The notes under the pieces are model-generated. The model was not told the DNA's origin, made no database searches, and saw nothing but the letters and a program-made list of their open reading frames with translations. Source: Liriodendron chinense (taxonomy: Eukaryota > Streptophyta > Magnoliopsida > Magnoliales > Magnoliaceae). From it: a DNA stretch of 64,000 nt. The position numbers were made by a program, and so were the translations under genes. The stretch lies in the NCBI GenBank assembly GCA_003013855.2, contig PVNU02002850.1:868001-932000 (forward strand), in the 5' to 3' direction. Below are positions 23,238 through 36,400 of the stretch, in pieces (the first letter of the stretch is position 1; the number at the start of each line of letters is the position of its first letter).

Positions 23238-23626
23238 AAAAGGTTCCTAGTGTAGGTCAGTTTACCCAAAATTTCCCTTTTCGGTGATTTTTTTTCAAAG
23301 GAACCGGATATCCCAAATCGAAAAAAATCGTAGGCCTTTCGGGCGCTCCGCCCGGAACCCCGGGCAGGGGCGCGCCGCCCCCTGCACCCCCGGCGAGCTG
23401 ACCGCGCAGCTCGACCCGCGTCTAACTCTGCGTAGGGGTCATAGTTCGTTGAGTTTAGTTAGCCTTTTTTTTTTTTTTCTAGATTTTGTTGAGTCCTCAT
23501 ATAGATCTAGGCCACATAGGATAGCTTGCATTGCACTGAACTAGGTTAGTTAAAACTGCATTTAGATTTTACCTTTTTTACACCTTTGCGCACCTAGATC
23601 TAGGGCCTTTGACATATCACTCCTGG

Positions 23627-26600
23627 TGTATGCCTACGCGCACTGGTCGTAGGTTTGGTCTTCATAATACTATAGAATCTAATCAAATTACCAAAGCTCT
23701 GGAGGGTCTAATTAAGAGAATGGATCAGCAATTTCAGACCTTGAAAGGTGAGATCGCGCAGCAGTTTGCGCATCAGGATGATAGGTTCACACGTTTGGAG
23801 GAGAGGGTCACGCGCTTAGAGGATGGCATCCAGACCACCACTTTAGATGGTCCCCAAGCAACCCCCGACACTGGGGCAGTCGATCAGTCCCAAGTTGTGG
23901 GCCCTGATCCGCCTAGGGATGATTTGGGCGCAGGTTAGGTCCATGGGCCTGGCAATGGACACGATGGGGCTCATCATCAGCCACCCCCACAGATTCGTGA
24001 TCCTGCTTTCCCCGCCCAGCGGGAGGGCCATGGTGGGGTGCGATATCCGCAACCTCAGAGATACCATGAGCAGGACCCTGTTATTAGGGTCATGAAGGGC
24101 ATCAAGGTTGACGCTCCTAGTTTTGATGGGAGACTGGACCCTAAAGTTTTTTCTGATTGGCTAGCAGACATGGATCACTTCTTTCAGTGGCACGGTCTGC
24201 CAGACCCACAGCGGGTTGGATTCGCCAAGATGAAGTTGGTGGGCCAGGCAAAACTACATTAGGGAAATGTGGAGCGTCTCCGTGAGCGATTCGGAGAGGG
24301 GCCAGTTCTCTTTTGGATTGAAATGAAAGAACTGTTGCAAGAGAAGTATGTTCCCCTTTTTTATAAGCAGAGGCTGTTGGATCAATGGCACACTTTGCGC
24401 CAAGGATCCATGACGGTAACGGAATACATTGCCAAGTTCGATGAATACATGATGAGGTGCAATGTAGATGAGGACCCTGCTGTGGTTCTCTCCCGTTTTC
24501 GTATGGGCCTCAAGTTTGACTTCCAGCGTGAGCTCATGCCTCATATGGTCACCAACTTAGAACACGCTTACCAGATGGTGCAGGAACTGGAGCACTATGT
24601 GCGCCAATCTCCTGCTAGAGGGTTTGAGATTCGACCTACCGTGCCTAGAGTAGCTCCGCAGGGAGCGAGACCTCAGGTCGGAAATCAACCCAGAGCTCAA
24701 CCTGGTACCCAACCAGTCAATAGAAATCGAGGTAACAATGTGGCTGGACCAAGTACTAGGACTGCGATGCCAGGGCAGTGCTACCGCTGTGGTGGCATGG
24801 GTCACATTGCCGCAGAGTGTTCAAATAGGGGTGGGCGTATTGCCTTTGTTTCTGAACACTCTACAGAAGAAGAAGTGGCATATGAAGTTGAAGGTGACCA
24901 GAATGATGAGGAAATCATCGTCCAATCCCTTGAGCCGGCCAGTGATGCCGAGGATGATACTGTGGAGACTACCCCACTTGCTGTGGTGAGATGCGCTTTG
25001 GCCCAGGTGAAGGAAAGTGAGGATTGGCGCAGAACCACTATCTTCCACACTTACGCCAAGTGTGGAGATAAGAGCTGCAAAGTGATCATAGATAGCGGGA
25101 GCTGTGAGAATGTAGTTTCTCCAAGTACTTTGAGTCGCCTGGGGTTGAAGCCAGTCCCTCACCCCAACCCATACCGAGTTTCTTGGGTTGATGCGACATC
25201 CCTTCCTGTGACTCAGCGATGCCTTGTGCCAATTGAATTCGGGCCATACAAGGACAAGTTGTGGTGTGATGTGGTCACGATGGACGTTGGCCATATCATC
25301 TTGAGAAGGCCATGGCTCTTTGACAAAGATGTCACAATATTCGGGCGTACGAATAATTGTGTGTTTAAACATGAAGGAAAGAAGCTTGTCTTGAGCCCGC
25401 TCCCTCCCAAATCGTCCACAGGAGCGAAAGATGTTGCGTCTCGAGGCAGTTCTAAGAGTCAAAGGGCACCTCAGTCGAAGTCTCTCCACATCATAGATGC
25501 TAAGGAGTTTGAGAGAGAGGCTAAAACTGGGACTATGGTGTACGTTTTACTGGCTAGAGAGAGCACACCCGAGGTTGCTATAGGGTTACCCCAGGAGGTT
25601 CGTTCAGTCCTAGAGGAGTTTCGGGATGTCTTCCCTGAGGACCTTCCAGACGAGCTCCCACCAATGCGGGACATTCAGCATGCGATAGATCTTGTCCTAG
25701 GGGCGACCCTACCAAACCTCCCTCACTACAGAATGAATCCCACCGAACATGCCGAGTTGAAGAGGCAAGTGGATGAATTGCTTAAAAAGGGATTTATTCG
25801 TGAGAGTATGAGCCCGTGCGCCGTGCCTGCGCTTCTTACGCCAAAGAAAGATGGCACGTAGCGCATGTGTGTTGATAGTAGAGCCATAAACAAGATTACT
25901 GTCAAGTATCGGTTTCCCATCCCGAGGCTTGATGACATGCTTGACATGATGGCCACCTCTACTATCTTTTCGAAAATTGACCTCAAGAGTGGTTATCACC
26001 AAATTCGTGTTCGCCCAGGAGATGAGTGGAAGACTGCCTTCAAGACGAAGGATGGGCCGTATGAGTGGTTGGTTATGCCCTTTGGGTTAACCAATGCTCC
26101 AAGTACATTTATGAGGGTGATGACCCAGGTGCTGCGACCCTTTATGGGTAAGTTCTTAGTTGTGAACTTCGATGATATCCTCATCTATAGTACGTCTCCT
26201 ACCCAGCACCTTGAACACTTGAGGCAGGTCTGCAACGCCTTGCGAGCAGAAAAGCTTTATGCGAACCTCAAGAAGTGTTCCTTCTTGACTTCTAGAGTTA
26301 TCTTCCTGGGGTTCGTTGTTTCGTCAGAGGGTATGTCTGCAGACCCTGAGAAAGTTAAGGCCATTGTCAATTGGCCCGAGCCGCGTAATATACACGACGT
26401 GCGAAGCTTTCACGGCCTAGCTACGTTCTATCGGCGGTTCATCTGTGGATTTAGCTCTATTATGGCTCCCATCACAGATTGCATAAGAAAAGGGGAGTTC
26501 CAATGGACTAAAGCCGCGACACGGGCTTTCTGTGAAATTAAGAATAAGATGACGGAAGCACCCGTCATGCGTCTACCTGACTTCTCTAAAGTCTTTGAGG

Positions 26601-28635
26601 TGGCGTGTGACGCGTCAGGACTTGCCATAGGAGGAGTGTTAAGCCAAGAGGGACATCCTGTGGCCTTTTTCAGTGAGAAACTGAATGAGGCTAAACAACG
26701 CTACTCCACCTACGACAAAGAGTTCTATGCGGTTGTGCAATCATTGCGCCATTGGCGGCATTATTTATTACCGCAAGAATTTGTCATGTTCTCTGATCAT
26801 GAGGCCTTGAAATATTTGAGCTCTCAAAAGAAGTTGAGCCCTAGGCATGCCAAGTGGGCTCAATTTCTTCAGGAGTATACGTTTCTACTTAAGCACAAGG
26901 CCGGTAAAGAGAATAAGGTTGCTGACGCGCTTAGCCGTCGTGTCATGACGCTGCGGTCCATGAGCATTGAAGTTACAGGCTTTGAGCAACTCAAGGGTGA
27001 GTACTCAACTTGTCCTGACTTTGGGACCATCTATGCGTCGTTGTCTAGTGACCCACCCTCGAGGAGTGCTGAGTTTGTCCTTACAGACGGATATCTTTTT
27101 AGAGGGGACAAGCTCTGCATCCCACGCACATCCCTCCGTGATTTTCTAGTATGGGAGCTTCATGCTGGAGGGATGGCAGGTCACTTTGGTAGAGATAAAA
27201 CAGTTGCCCTGGTTTCTGATCGTTTCCATTGGCCTAATCTCCAGCGAGATGTGGCCAAGATTGTAGGGCAGTGTCGGACATGTCAACTGGCAAAGCAGAG
27301 GAAACAAAATACAGGCTTATACACTCCTTTGTCAGTTCCACATGCCCCGTGGCAAGATGTCAGTATGGATTTCGTGCTTGGGCTTCCCAAGACTATTCGT
27401 AAGCACGATTCCATACTCGTGGTCGTTGATCGGTTTTCTAAGATGGCCCATTTCCTACCCTGTTATAAGACCTCAGATGCCTCCCACATTGCTAAGATAT
27501 TCTTTCAGGAGGTTGTGCGACTTCATGGGGTACCTAGATCCATCGTGTCTGACAGAGATACTAGGTTCACTAGTTATTTTTGGAAGACTCTCTGGCATCT
27601 TTTGGGTACGAGGCTTCAATTTTCTTCAGCATATCATCCTCAGTCGGATGGTCAAACAGAGGTAGTGAACCGTAGCCTAGGGAATTTGTTGAGATGTCTA
27701 GTTGGAGACCACCACAGGACCTGGGACACTGTTATTCCCACAGCAGAGTTCGCTTATAACTCTTCAGTGAACAGGTCCACAGGAATGAGCCCATTGAAAT
27801 TGTTTCAGGTCTTAGACCCCGAGCCCCCATAGATTTGATCCCCATGGCTACCCCACAGCGTCCTTCAGAGTTAGGAGAGTCATTTGCCCATCATATACAT
27901 GCATTGCATACTGAGATCAGAAGGAAGATTAATTCAAGTAATGAACATTATAAACTTTCTGCTGACACTCACAGGAGATTTAGGGAATTTCAACCTGGAG
28001 ATGACGTCATGGTTCGTATTAGGTCTGATCGGTTTCCACCTGGATCCGTGAAGAAGCTTCATGCCCGTAGCATAGGCCCACATAAAATTGTGAAAAGGTT
28101 GGGGTCTAACGCTTATGTTGTCGATATCCCTCCTACCATGGGCATCAGTTCCACATTTAATGTGGAAGATCTAGTTCCCTATCACGAGCCATTACCTCTA
28201 TCCAGTGATTCCCCTGTTTCTTCCCAGACCTCCCCTATATATGGACCTTGGCCACAGCCTGGCCTCCCTATACCCATCTTACCTTCTCTTCCTTCTGCAC
28301 CGAGAAGAAACGAGATAGAGGGAATTTTGGACTCCGAGTTAGTTTCTACTCGCTCAGGGGGTTACCAGAAATTCCTAGTCAAGTGGAGGAACAGGCCTAT
28401 CGCAGATAACTCCTGGATTACCGAGACAGAGCTACAGCGTATCGATCCAGATATGCTTGAGAGGTACAGGAGTTCACTTTCGCCAGTGGCGAATTCTTCC
28501 CACCCGGGGAGAATTGATGCAGACATCAGTGGTGCACCCTTTAGAGTGTACCAGAGGAGGCGACGTCGCAGATCGAGTGTTGGAGCAGACGAGTTGATGT
28601 GGATGGACGCCGGGCCCATTGGGCCCATTTTCTGA
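23627..28635 (+). pseudogene. Gypsy-1 gag-pol polyprotein with chromodomain, four lesions
   Basis: Gag starts at ATG 23627 (MPTRTGRRFG; Gypsy-2 has MPTRRGRGFG in the same place). The order is gag with zinc knuckle CYRCGGMGHIAAEC (~24780), protease (VIIDSGSCENVVS, ~25085), reverse transcriptase (25740-26400), RNase H (EVACDASGLAIGGVLSQEG, ~26600), integrase zinc finger and DDE core (27160-27780) and a chromodomain (EGILDSELVS ... FLVKWRNRP, 28306-28464). Breaks: TAG at 23936-23938, 24260-24262 and 25859-25861, all apparently from TGG, and a one-base loss near 27794 that shifts the frame. The reverse transcriptase YxDD box reads NFDD (26165-26176). The frame runs about 40 codons into the 3' LTR, ending with an RRRRRR-containing tail at TGA 28633-28635. 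Confidence 0.93.
28502..28514 (+). other. Gypsy-1 polypurine tract
   Basis: CCGGGGAGAAT lies immediately before the 3' LTR start TGATGC. It is translated as part of the pol frame. Confidence 0.75.
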
Positions 28636-29075
28636 CGCGTTACGAGTACGCGAGATGCAGGATCGCGCAGGAGCATCATGACCGCTGGACCATGGAGCGG
28701 ATTTACATTTAGGCGCTTTCTATTTATTTCCTTGTTTCTAGGCGCTTTAGTGTCGTTATTTACTTTAGACGTTTTTATGTTATTTCTTTGGTTTTCAGGC
28801 ACTTTAGTGCACTTTTTTTTATTTTCGTAGCTTATATATACTGTGAGAACCATATTTCGAAATTATTGAATGAATAGAAAATTCGTGAGTTTCTTCCTCT
28901 TTGTTGAGAGATTAGGGTTTTAGGATTGGCCCTCGGGTGTTGAGGATTCCACCCCGGAGTTTCCGTTTTCTCTTCTCTCTTTCTTCAAGGTGCGAGGAAA
29001 GGTAAGCTTCTTTTGATTCCTAATTCGTACTTCATGACAACCCATTGTTTTTCGACATCCCTCGTCCTTTTCTGA

Positions 29076-29118
<43 letters not shown>

Positions 29119-29415
29119 TTTTTTGGTACGATCGAAAAGAGGGATGCCTAGCCACGATAACCGGATCCAAACTTGACTGTGGACTGGTCTATGCTAGATC
29201 TGGGATATCCTCATATCCCTAGATCCTCCCTGTTTTACGATTTTACATGGTTTTATGCAAAGGGGCATGATCCGGACGGACGGATTTCATCTTCGTGTTG
29301 AGATTTGTTAGTTTCCTCTGATTGAAAGTAGTTAGTTTCGTAATTTTATTATTTGAATATCTTCCAACTTGATATACATGCATCTAGGGTTAGATCATCG
29401 CATGCTCCTGCATCA
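28515..29415 (+). repeat. Gypsy-1 3' LTR (901 bp)
   Basis: Same ends as the 5' LTR (TGATGCAGACATCAG ... CTCCTGCATCA). Visible differences are G/A near position 7, T/C near 28698, C/A near 28848, a few single-base changes around 28915-28925 and 29175, and a 38-base C run (29078-29115) in place of 17. Confidence 0.95.
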
Positions 29416-31344
29416 GCATGGATCTAGAAGAGATCGATTTTAGAAGAATCATGGTAACTTGTCCCGAAAGTATTTGGTAGCATTTTGCTTGAAACAGAAA
29501 ATTCTTGGAAAAGCTTATTCGGGTTTTTGTGTGTGCAGCTTTTCGAAAGGTCTTTTGTGGACCTTTTCCACATTGCTTTGATGCGGCTAACCAATTGCCA
29601 CTTCTGGAAACAAAAACCATCTCATGCTATTGAGATTTGAGAGATTGGTAATGACATTGTGAAGGAATGTTGCCTCTATTCTCATTATAGATCTACTTGG
29701 CTTTGTGATTGGTGGTCGTCGTAGACCAAGAGGGGGTGGTGGTAAAGGTAGGTTGGATCATGGTGAGTGACCTAGAGCTCGTAGCTATAGTATGGATTGT
29801 GTTGATGTAGGTTAGGGTATGGGCCATTCCACCCCTAGTCATGGTCGTGGTGATGTGGGCCAGGACCATCCTGATTGTTGTCAAAGCCGGAGGTTATGAG
29901 AGGTAGTTATGCTGGTTTTCTTTAATAAAATTTCTCAATCATCCATAAAAAGGTGTAAAGTCTTGATATAGGAGAATCTATCAGATGGCTCTTGAAGCAA
30001 GACATGATGGCACCACTACACATCAGATGGTAGAAATGACATATTGTATGTAACATCATGAATTCTCCTCCATCTAGTGTTGTAGTGGCCATACATATTC
30101 TCTATCGTACTGTTAAGGTCAAGAATTCAATTAGTTTTGGATGATATTGAACTAGAGGAGATTTTAAACCACAGATGAGAATAAGAGAGGGTCCCCCAAT
30201 GTGATAGAATGATGAAACATATCATTGTTGAATGGCATTCAGCAGATTTTTCCATTTAGGGGCATTGTTTTCATTATTGTGTCCATTTATGCTCCCCTTG
30301 CTGCTTTAATATTTGTTCCGTCATTCCTTTTTTAGTTCATTATTTTCACAAGATGTGTTTCAAGACTGATTGTCAGCCCAGAATGGATTAGAAACTTCTG
30401 TTATATCTAAAATCTCAATGAACGTATTCTCAACCATCCAAGGGGATTGGACCCCTTGTTTCAAATGGTATAAGATATGTTGCTTCGATCAGAGAAAAAG
30501 ACGAAAAAACTAGACCTGATGCTAAGTTGCTAAGCCAACAGCTCCAGATTTGAGCTTAGAATTCCAAACAGTTGAAATCAAAAGACAACATAAAGACGAA
30601 ATAAACAAATAATGGCGCAAATGACCATTGTTTTCATTCGAGACAATATGCAATACAGATGGTGTCCACAATTTGGAATCCCAACCATTTATATGCTGGG
30701 TGCCCAGAGTGAACAGGTGACACTGCTATGTATACTCCATCAAACAATCATGTCCACTTGACTGCTCGCCAGTAAGTGGGCAATTAAAAATAAAATACAG
30801 CCACCCGTCTGCATGAAACTGGAAACACCCCATTGCTCTTATGGCCAGGACAGCCCGACAGACGAGATTCCTGTTCCATTTCCATCCACGATGGGACCTA
30901 CGAACTGAATAATTTGGATCAACCCAGTGCGACACACACAGCTAAACAAAGCACTGGTGGTTCAGGCCACAGACTATACAATACCTCAAATCATTAACCA
31001 AACACAACTGACCCAAAATTAGATTTCCAAAATCTCACGATGAAAGGGGATCACCATTTACACGCTAAAGCTTCAAAATTATTTTCTAATTTGGTAATAC
31101 AATTTACAAAAATAAAAAATAAAAATTAAAAAAAAAAACTGTAGCAGTGCATTAGTTAAATGTAGAAAGGTACGAATGCCTGTGAAGGTCAAGGCAGCAT
31201 AGTTCAAGGTTTTGAGGAAAAAAAAAATGGACGGCCAGTCTCACACTGCATTATATGATGAAAAATGGCTATAAAATGACAGAATAACAGACTTAATCTG
31301 CGTACAAAAAAAATTCCCATAATAGCCAGCGCAAGAGCTCGACC
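29416..31344. other. Intron 1 DNA between Gypsy-1 and the LINE
   Basis: It continues the retroelement leader interrupted by Gypsy-1. At 29690-29760 a broken frame reads an Arg/Gly-rich stretch (GGRRRPRGGGGKGR) like a decayed gag. From 29900 to 31340 no family is recognised. The 69-codon minus frame at 30726-30935 has no domain I know. A-rich runs lie near 31080-31140. Confidence 0.45.
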
Positions 31345-32458
31345 CAATATCTCCTCTCTTGGTGGACGGGGTAAGAGTAGTTCCTAAGGAATTTATATGT
31401 GAGTCCATTGTTAGCTTTTACTCTAGTATGCTCTCTAATGAGGGGTGGGATCGCCTGAAAATAAATGATCTTCCTTTTGCCCGCATTTCTTCAAAAGAGG
31501 TTGTTTCCCTCAAAAAGCCTATTCTAGAGGAAGAAGTTAAAGCAGTTGTTTTCGATATCGGGAGGGGTAAAGCCCTTGGGTTGGACGGTTTCCCTCTTGC
31601 CTTCTTCCAAACATTCTGGGATTTGATCAAATTGGACCTCCTTGGTTTTGTGGAGGACTTCGTCCGGATTGGGCGGCTTCCTACTGAAATGGGCTGCTCG
31701 CTCTTGGCCCTCCACGAGCTTGAAAAATTTTCAACCTTTAAGTCGTATAGGCAATCCTTACAAGATACTACAAAAATCCTTAGCTAGAGGTTGAGAAAGG
31801 TGCTTCGGAGCATTATCTCCTCCTCCCAAAGTGCCTTTATTTCCGGTTCGATAGGCAAATTTCCAATAGCACTTTGGTAGTTCACAAATGTCTAGACTCG
31901 TTCCATGAGGCGGGCAGAAAAGGGGTGCTCTATAAACTAGATTTGGAGAAAGCCTACAACCTCGTTGATTGGTCTTTCCTAGATTACATGCTGGCCAGGC
32001 TAGGTTTTGGAGAGAAGTGGAGGAAGAGGATGCAAGCTATGTCTCCTCCGCTAGATTCTCTATTTTGATTAATGGTTCCCCATTTAGGTTCTTTAAGGCT
32101 TCATGGGGCCTAAGGCAAGGGGATCCCTCTCCCCTTTCTTATTCCTAGTGATCTCGGAAGCCTTCAGCGATATGCTATCCCAAGGCCAGTCGACGGACTT
32201 GTTCAGTGATTTTGAGGTGATGAATTTCCCCAGTGTATTAGTCATCTTCAATTCACGGATGATACCCTTCTCTTCTATAAAGCAATTGACTCCATGGTCA
32301 ACCATTTGCGGATGATTATCTGTCGGTTTGAGGTAGTCTCGGGTCTAAACGTGAATTGGGCTAAGAGTGAGCTCATTAGGGTTCATTTAGCCTAGCAGGA
32401 GGTTTCTTGGCTTGCTGCCATGTTTGGCTATCAGATTAGCTCCTTTCTGATGACTTAT
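31345..32458 (+). pseudogene. LINE (L1-type) reverse transcriptase, 5' portion
   Basis: Broken frames carry plant LINE reverse transcriptase motifs: IVSFYSSMLSNEGW (~31405), FDIGRGKALGLDGFPLAFFQ (~31550), YKLDLEKAYNLVDWSFLDYM (~31930) and GLRQGDPLSPFLFLVIS (~32110). Stops and shifts occur at 31785, 32066 and elsewhere. The element lacks its first ORF and endonuclease, so it is 5'-truncated as is common for LINEs. At 32458 it is cut by Gypsy-2 and resumes at 39316. Confidence 0.88.
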
Positions 32459-33385
32459 TGATGCAGGATGCCCTAATTATGATGCATGCTCATGAGCACA
32501 ATTAATCCAGTGGAATAATAAGAGAATAACAGTAAAAACTTCAGCATCTATCATCATAATCTAAGAAAATCAGAAAAGAAACATGCAATAATGCAGGCCA
32601 TCATCAGAATCAGACGGCGTGAGATTCAATTAACGCATAGAATGGATCCGGCGAGGGATGGAACCTCTCGATCTTGCATGGTTATAACCAAATTTCCCAA
32701 TGAGAATCACTGGTCCGAGAGATCAAAGGATTTTCTCGGATTAGGGATTTGAAAATCTGATAAACTAGGGTTTGGATCAAATCTCGGATTTAGGGTTGTA
32801 GGAATCAACAAAAGTAAGCTTAGAATAAACAGGAAAGATAAGAGATTACCTTGAAGAAAGTTAGAGGGGAAAGGAAGAAGAAAGAAGAAGAAGATTGGGA
32901 AAGAAATGATGAAGTTCCACAGGGAGAGAGAGAAGAGGAGGCAACCCAAAGGCTTTCATTCAATAATCAATAGTTAAAATTCAAGTTTAGGACTTAGCCC
33001 TCTTAACTAATCACTAAGAAAGAAAAGACTAAAATACCCCTAATACTTAAGTAAAAAAAAAATAGTTCGCACGGGCATCGAACTGGGCGTCGGGCGCCCA
33101 ATTGATCGTCCAAACATGGCCAAAAACATCCAGCAACAAAAACATGAAAATGGATGAATTTTGGCGGGTGCCCGAAGACAGTGAAAACTGTCCAGCAACT
33201 GTCCAACTTTCCAGTCATGTCTTCTTCATCCTACACATGCGTCTTCCCAATGTGGGGTCTTCTATGTATCAAACCATGTGTGTAGAGTCTTCAATGCTCC
33301 TCAATGATCGCCTAGCCACGAGGAAGATACTTGTGGTGTGCGCTTTCTTCGCTAATAGACTTTGAAGGGTCTGATGTCCTCATTA
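32459..33385 (-). repeat. Gypsy-2 3' LTR (927 bp)
   Basis: Matches 38365-39315. The minus-strand start reads TAATGAGGACATCAG (TG changed to TA). The minus-strand polypurine tract CCTGAGGGGAGT lies at 33386-33397. LTR U5-side DNA carries GGGCGCCCA-type words. Confidence 0.92.
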
Positions 33386-33397
33386 ACTCCCCTCAGG
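33386..33397 (-). other. Gypsy-2 polypurine tract
   Basis: The minus strand reads CCTGAGGGGAGT, directly upstream of the 3' LTR. Confidence 0.75.
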
Positions 33398-33499
33398 TGA
33401 GAAAAACTCAACTCCGACGAGTTAAAGCTCTTATGACGCTCTAGCAAGTCTAGATCAACGCTCTGTAGCTCCGCTTCAGTCAACCATATAGATTATGAC

Positions 33500-36400
33500 G
33501 GTGGTTTGTTCTTCCATTTGACAAGATACCTTTGGAAACCTCCATCTCTCATGGAAAGTATCTCTTCGCCCACAATTTCCTCAATTTCTTCCTTACGAAT
33601 AATAGGTGGGGGAAGGGGTGGAATGGGTTATGACTTATGAAGCAAACTCAGAGTATAGCCACGAAAGTGAAGAAGGGTCAATATTAAGGTGAGGGGAAAG
33701 GACTAGATCCTCCACATTAAATGTTGAATTAATGCCCATTTCAGGTGGAAGGCCAATCCGATACGCGTTGGACCAAATTCTTTACAATATTTTGAATGGT
33801 CCAGCACTACGCGCATGTAATTTCTTAGCGGTACCCTGTGAGAACCGCTCTGGCCTTACCCTCACCATTACATAGTCTCCTTCGTGAAAGTCTTGTGATA
33901 TACGATGAAAGTCAGCTGAATATTTATAACTATCATTGCTTCTATTAATCCGCTGTCTAATATATGTATGCAATTCATAAATGTGTCGTGCAAATGCATC
34001 GGCCGACTCTAAAGATCTTTGGGTGACAGACATGGGTAAAAGATCAATGGGCATTCTAGGTTTGTAACCACTGACAATTTCAAAAGGACTCATTCCTGTC
34101 GATCAATTAACAGACCCATTATAAGCAAATTCAGCGACAGGTAGAATTAAGTCCCAAGTCTTAACATGCTCACCTACTAGACAACATAATAGGTTTTCGA
34201 GACTTCGATTTACCACCTCAATTTGTCCATCTGTTTGAGGGTGGTATGCAGTAGAAAATTGTAAACGAGTACCCATCATGTGCCATAGTGTCTTCTAAAA
34301 ATAACTGGTAAATCTGACATCATGGTCAGACACTATGATTTTAGGCAAACCATGGAGACGCACCACACCATCAAAAAAGACACGAGCAATATGAGACGCA
34401 TCCAACGTTTTCAAACATGGGAGAAAATGTGTCATTTTAGAGAAGCGATCCACAGCTACAAAGATGGAATCATGCTTTTTTATTATGTTGGGAAGTTCCA
34501 GCTTGAAATCCATGCTAATGTCTTGCCACGGAGCATGTGGCACTAGCAATGCCATATATAGCCCAGTATTTTGCTTTTGTTGTTTTGCCAATTGACACGT
34601 ACGACATTGCCCTAAAATTTTGGCTACGTCTCGCTTGAGACTTGACCAATAAAAACGATCATCAATGAGGGCAATGGTCTTGTCTCTACCAAAGTGGTCA
34701 ACTATCCCTCCTGAATGAAGCTCCCAGACAAGGAATTCACAAAGGAACATACGAGGAATACAAAGTTGGTCTCCTTTGAAAAGGAAACCATCTTTAAGAA
34801 CATAATCACTCGTGCTACGTTGGTCACTAGAGAGTGAAGCATAAGCATTCCAAAAATTGGGACATATGGGATACTCATCCTTCAGTTGCTCAAACCCGAC
34901 TACCTCTACACTCAAGGAGTTTAGCAATGTCACTCTTCTACTAAGGGTATCTGCTGGTTTGTTTTCAACTCCGGCCTTATGTTTCAGGACAAACGAATAT
35001 TCCTGAAGAAACGCAACCTATTTCGAATGCCTAAGGTTCAGTTTCTTTTGGGAATGTAAATATCTTAAAGCCTCATGATCAGAAAACAAGACGAATTCTT
35101 ACGGTAGGGGATAGTGACGCCAATGTTTGAGAGACTGCACTACCGCATAAAACTCTTTGTCATAAGTGGAGTACTTCTGTTTTGCCTCATTCAGTTTTTC
35201 ACCAAAATAGGTTACTGGCTCAACACCTAACGCATCACATGCCACCTGAAAAACTTTAGAAAAGTCAGGTAGACGCATGACAGGAGCTTCTACCATTTTG
35301 CCCTTGATTTCCTTAAAAGCCTTGACTGTGGCTTTCGACCACACGAACTCTCCCTTTTTCATGCATTCAGTAATGGGAGCCATGATCGTGCTAAATCCTT
35401 TAATGAACCGACGATAAAAAGTTGTTAAGCCGTGAAAGCTTCACACCTCATGAATGTTCTTCGGTTCTAGCCACTCAACTATAGCCCTGACCTTTTCAGG
35501 GTCTACGCGCATTCCTTCTGATGACACGATAAATCCTATGAACACGACTTGACTAGACATGAACGCGCACTTCTTACGATTAGCATATAATTTTTCAGTC
35601 CTAAGGACGCTACAAACTTGCTTCAGATGTTCAAGGTGTGATTCCTTAGTGGTACTATAAATAAAAATATCATCGAAGTAAACTACTAGGAATTTACCCA
35701 TGAACGGTCTCAAGACTTGTGTCATCACCCGCATAAAAGTACTGGGTGCATTAGCCAAGCCGAAGTGCATGACCATCCACCCGTACAACCCATATTTCAT
35801 TTTGAATGCGGTCTTCCATTCGTCTCTTGAGCGTATGCAGATTTGGTGATATCCACTCTTGAGATCAATTTTGGAGAAAATTGTGGACCTGGCCATCATG
35901 TCAAGCATATCATCAAGTTTAGGTATAGGAAACATGTACTTGACGGTAATTTTGTTTATGGCACGACTGTCCACACACATGCGCCACGTGCGGTCTTTCT
36001 TTGGCATCAACAATGCGGGTACGGCGCACAGGCTCATGCTCTCCTGGATAAAACCCTTTTGCAGAAGCTCATCAATCTGTCTTTTCAATTCTGCATGCTT
36101 AGTAGGGTTCATCCTGTAGTGACCGGGACGAGATCAATAGCATGCTCGATGTCCCACATAGGTGGCAACTTATTCGGTAAATCATCAGGAAATACATCAC
36201 TGTATTCCTTCAAAACCGATGTTACCTCATGGGGTAAACTCTGATGGAACTTCCGGTGTAATTTCTCTTGCCACAAGGGCATACACCATGGAATCCTCCT
36301 TAGTCTCTTTCTCGAACTCTCTCGCATTGATTATATGAAAAGACTTAGGTTTGGATTTCCTCAATTCCTTAGGCCCACTCGCCTTCTCACCCTTCTTTTT

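Larger units (their letters stand above)
22347..29415 (+). mobile_element. Gypsy-1: young, near-complete Ty3/gypsy chromovirus
   Basis: It is 7069 bp long with two near-identical LTRs, a perfect 5-bp target duplication GCATG (22342-22346 and 29416-29420), a primer-binding site, a polypurine tract and an almost continuous gag-pol frame ending in a chromodomain. By eye the LTRs differ at about six substitutions plus small indels over ~870 aligned bases, apart from a poly-C length change, so it is recent. It lies antisense to RDR2 inside intron 1. Three premature TAG codons and one frameshift mean it does not encode its full protein itself. Confidence 0.95.

Noticed and set aside
24821..25489. 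222-codon minus ORF opposite Gypsy-1 gag/protease
   Set aside because: Antisense shadow; no domain, and the sense frame is clearly gag-pol.
30726..30935. Small minus-strand gene in RDR2 intron 1
   Set aside because: 69 codons, no recognised domain, no promoter or splice context; left as unexplained intronic DNA.
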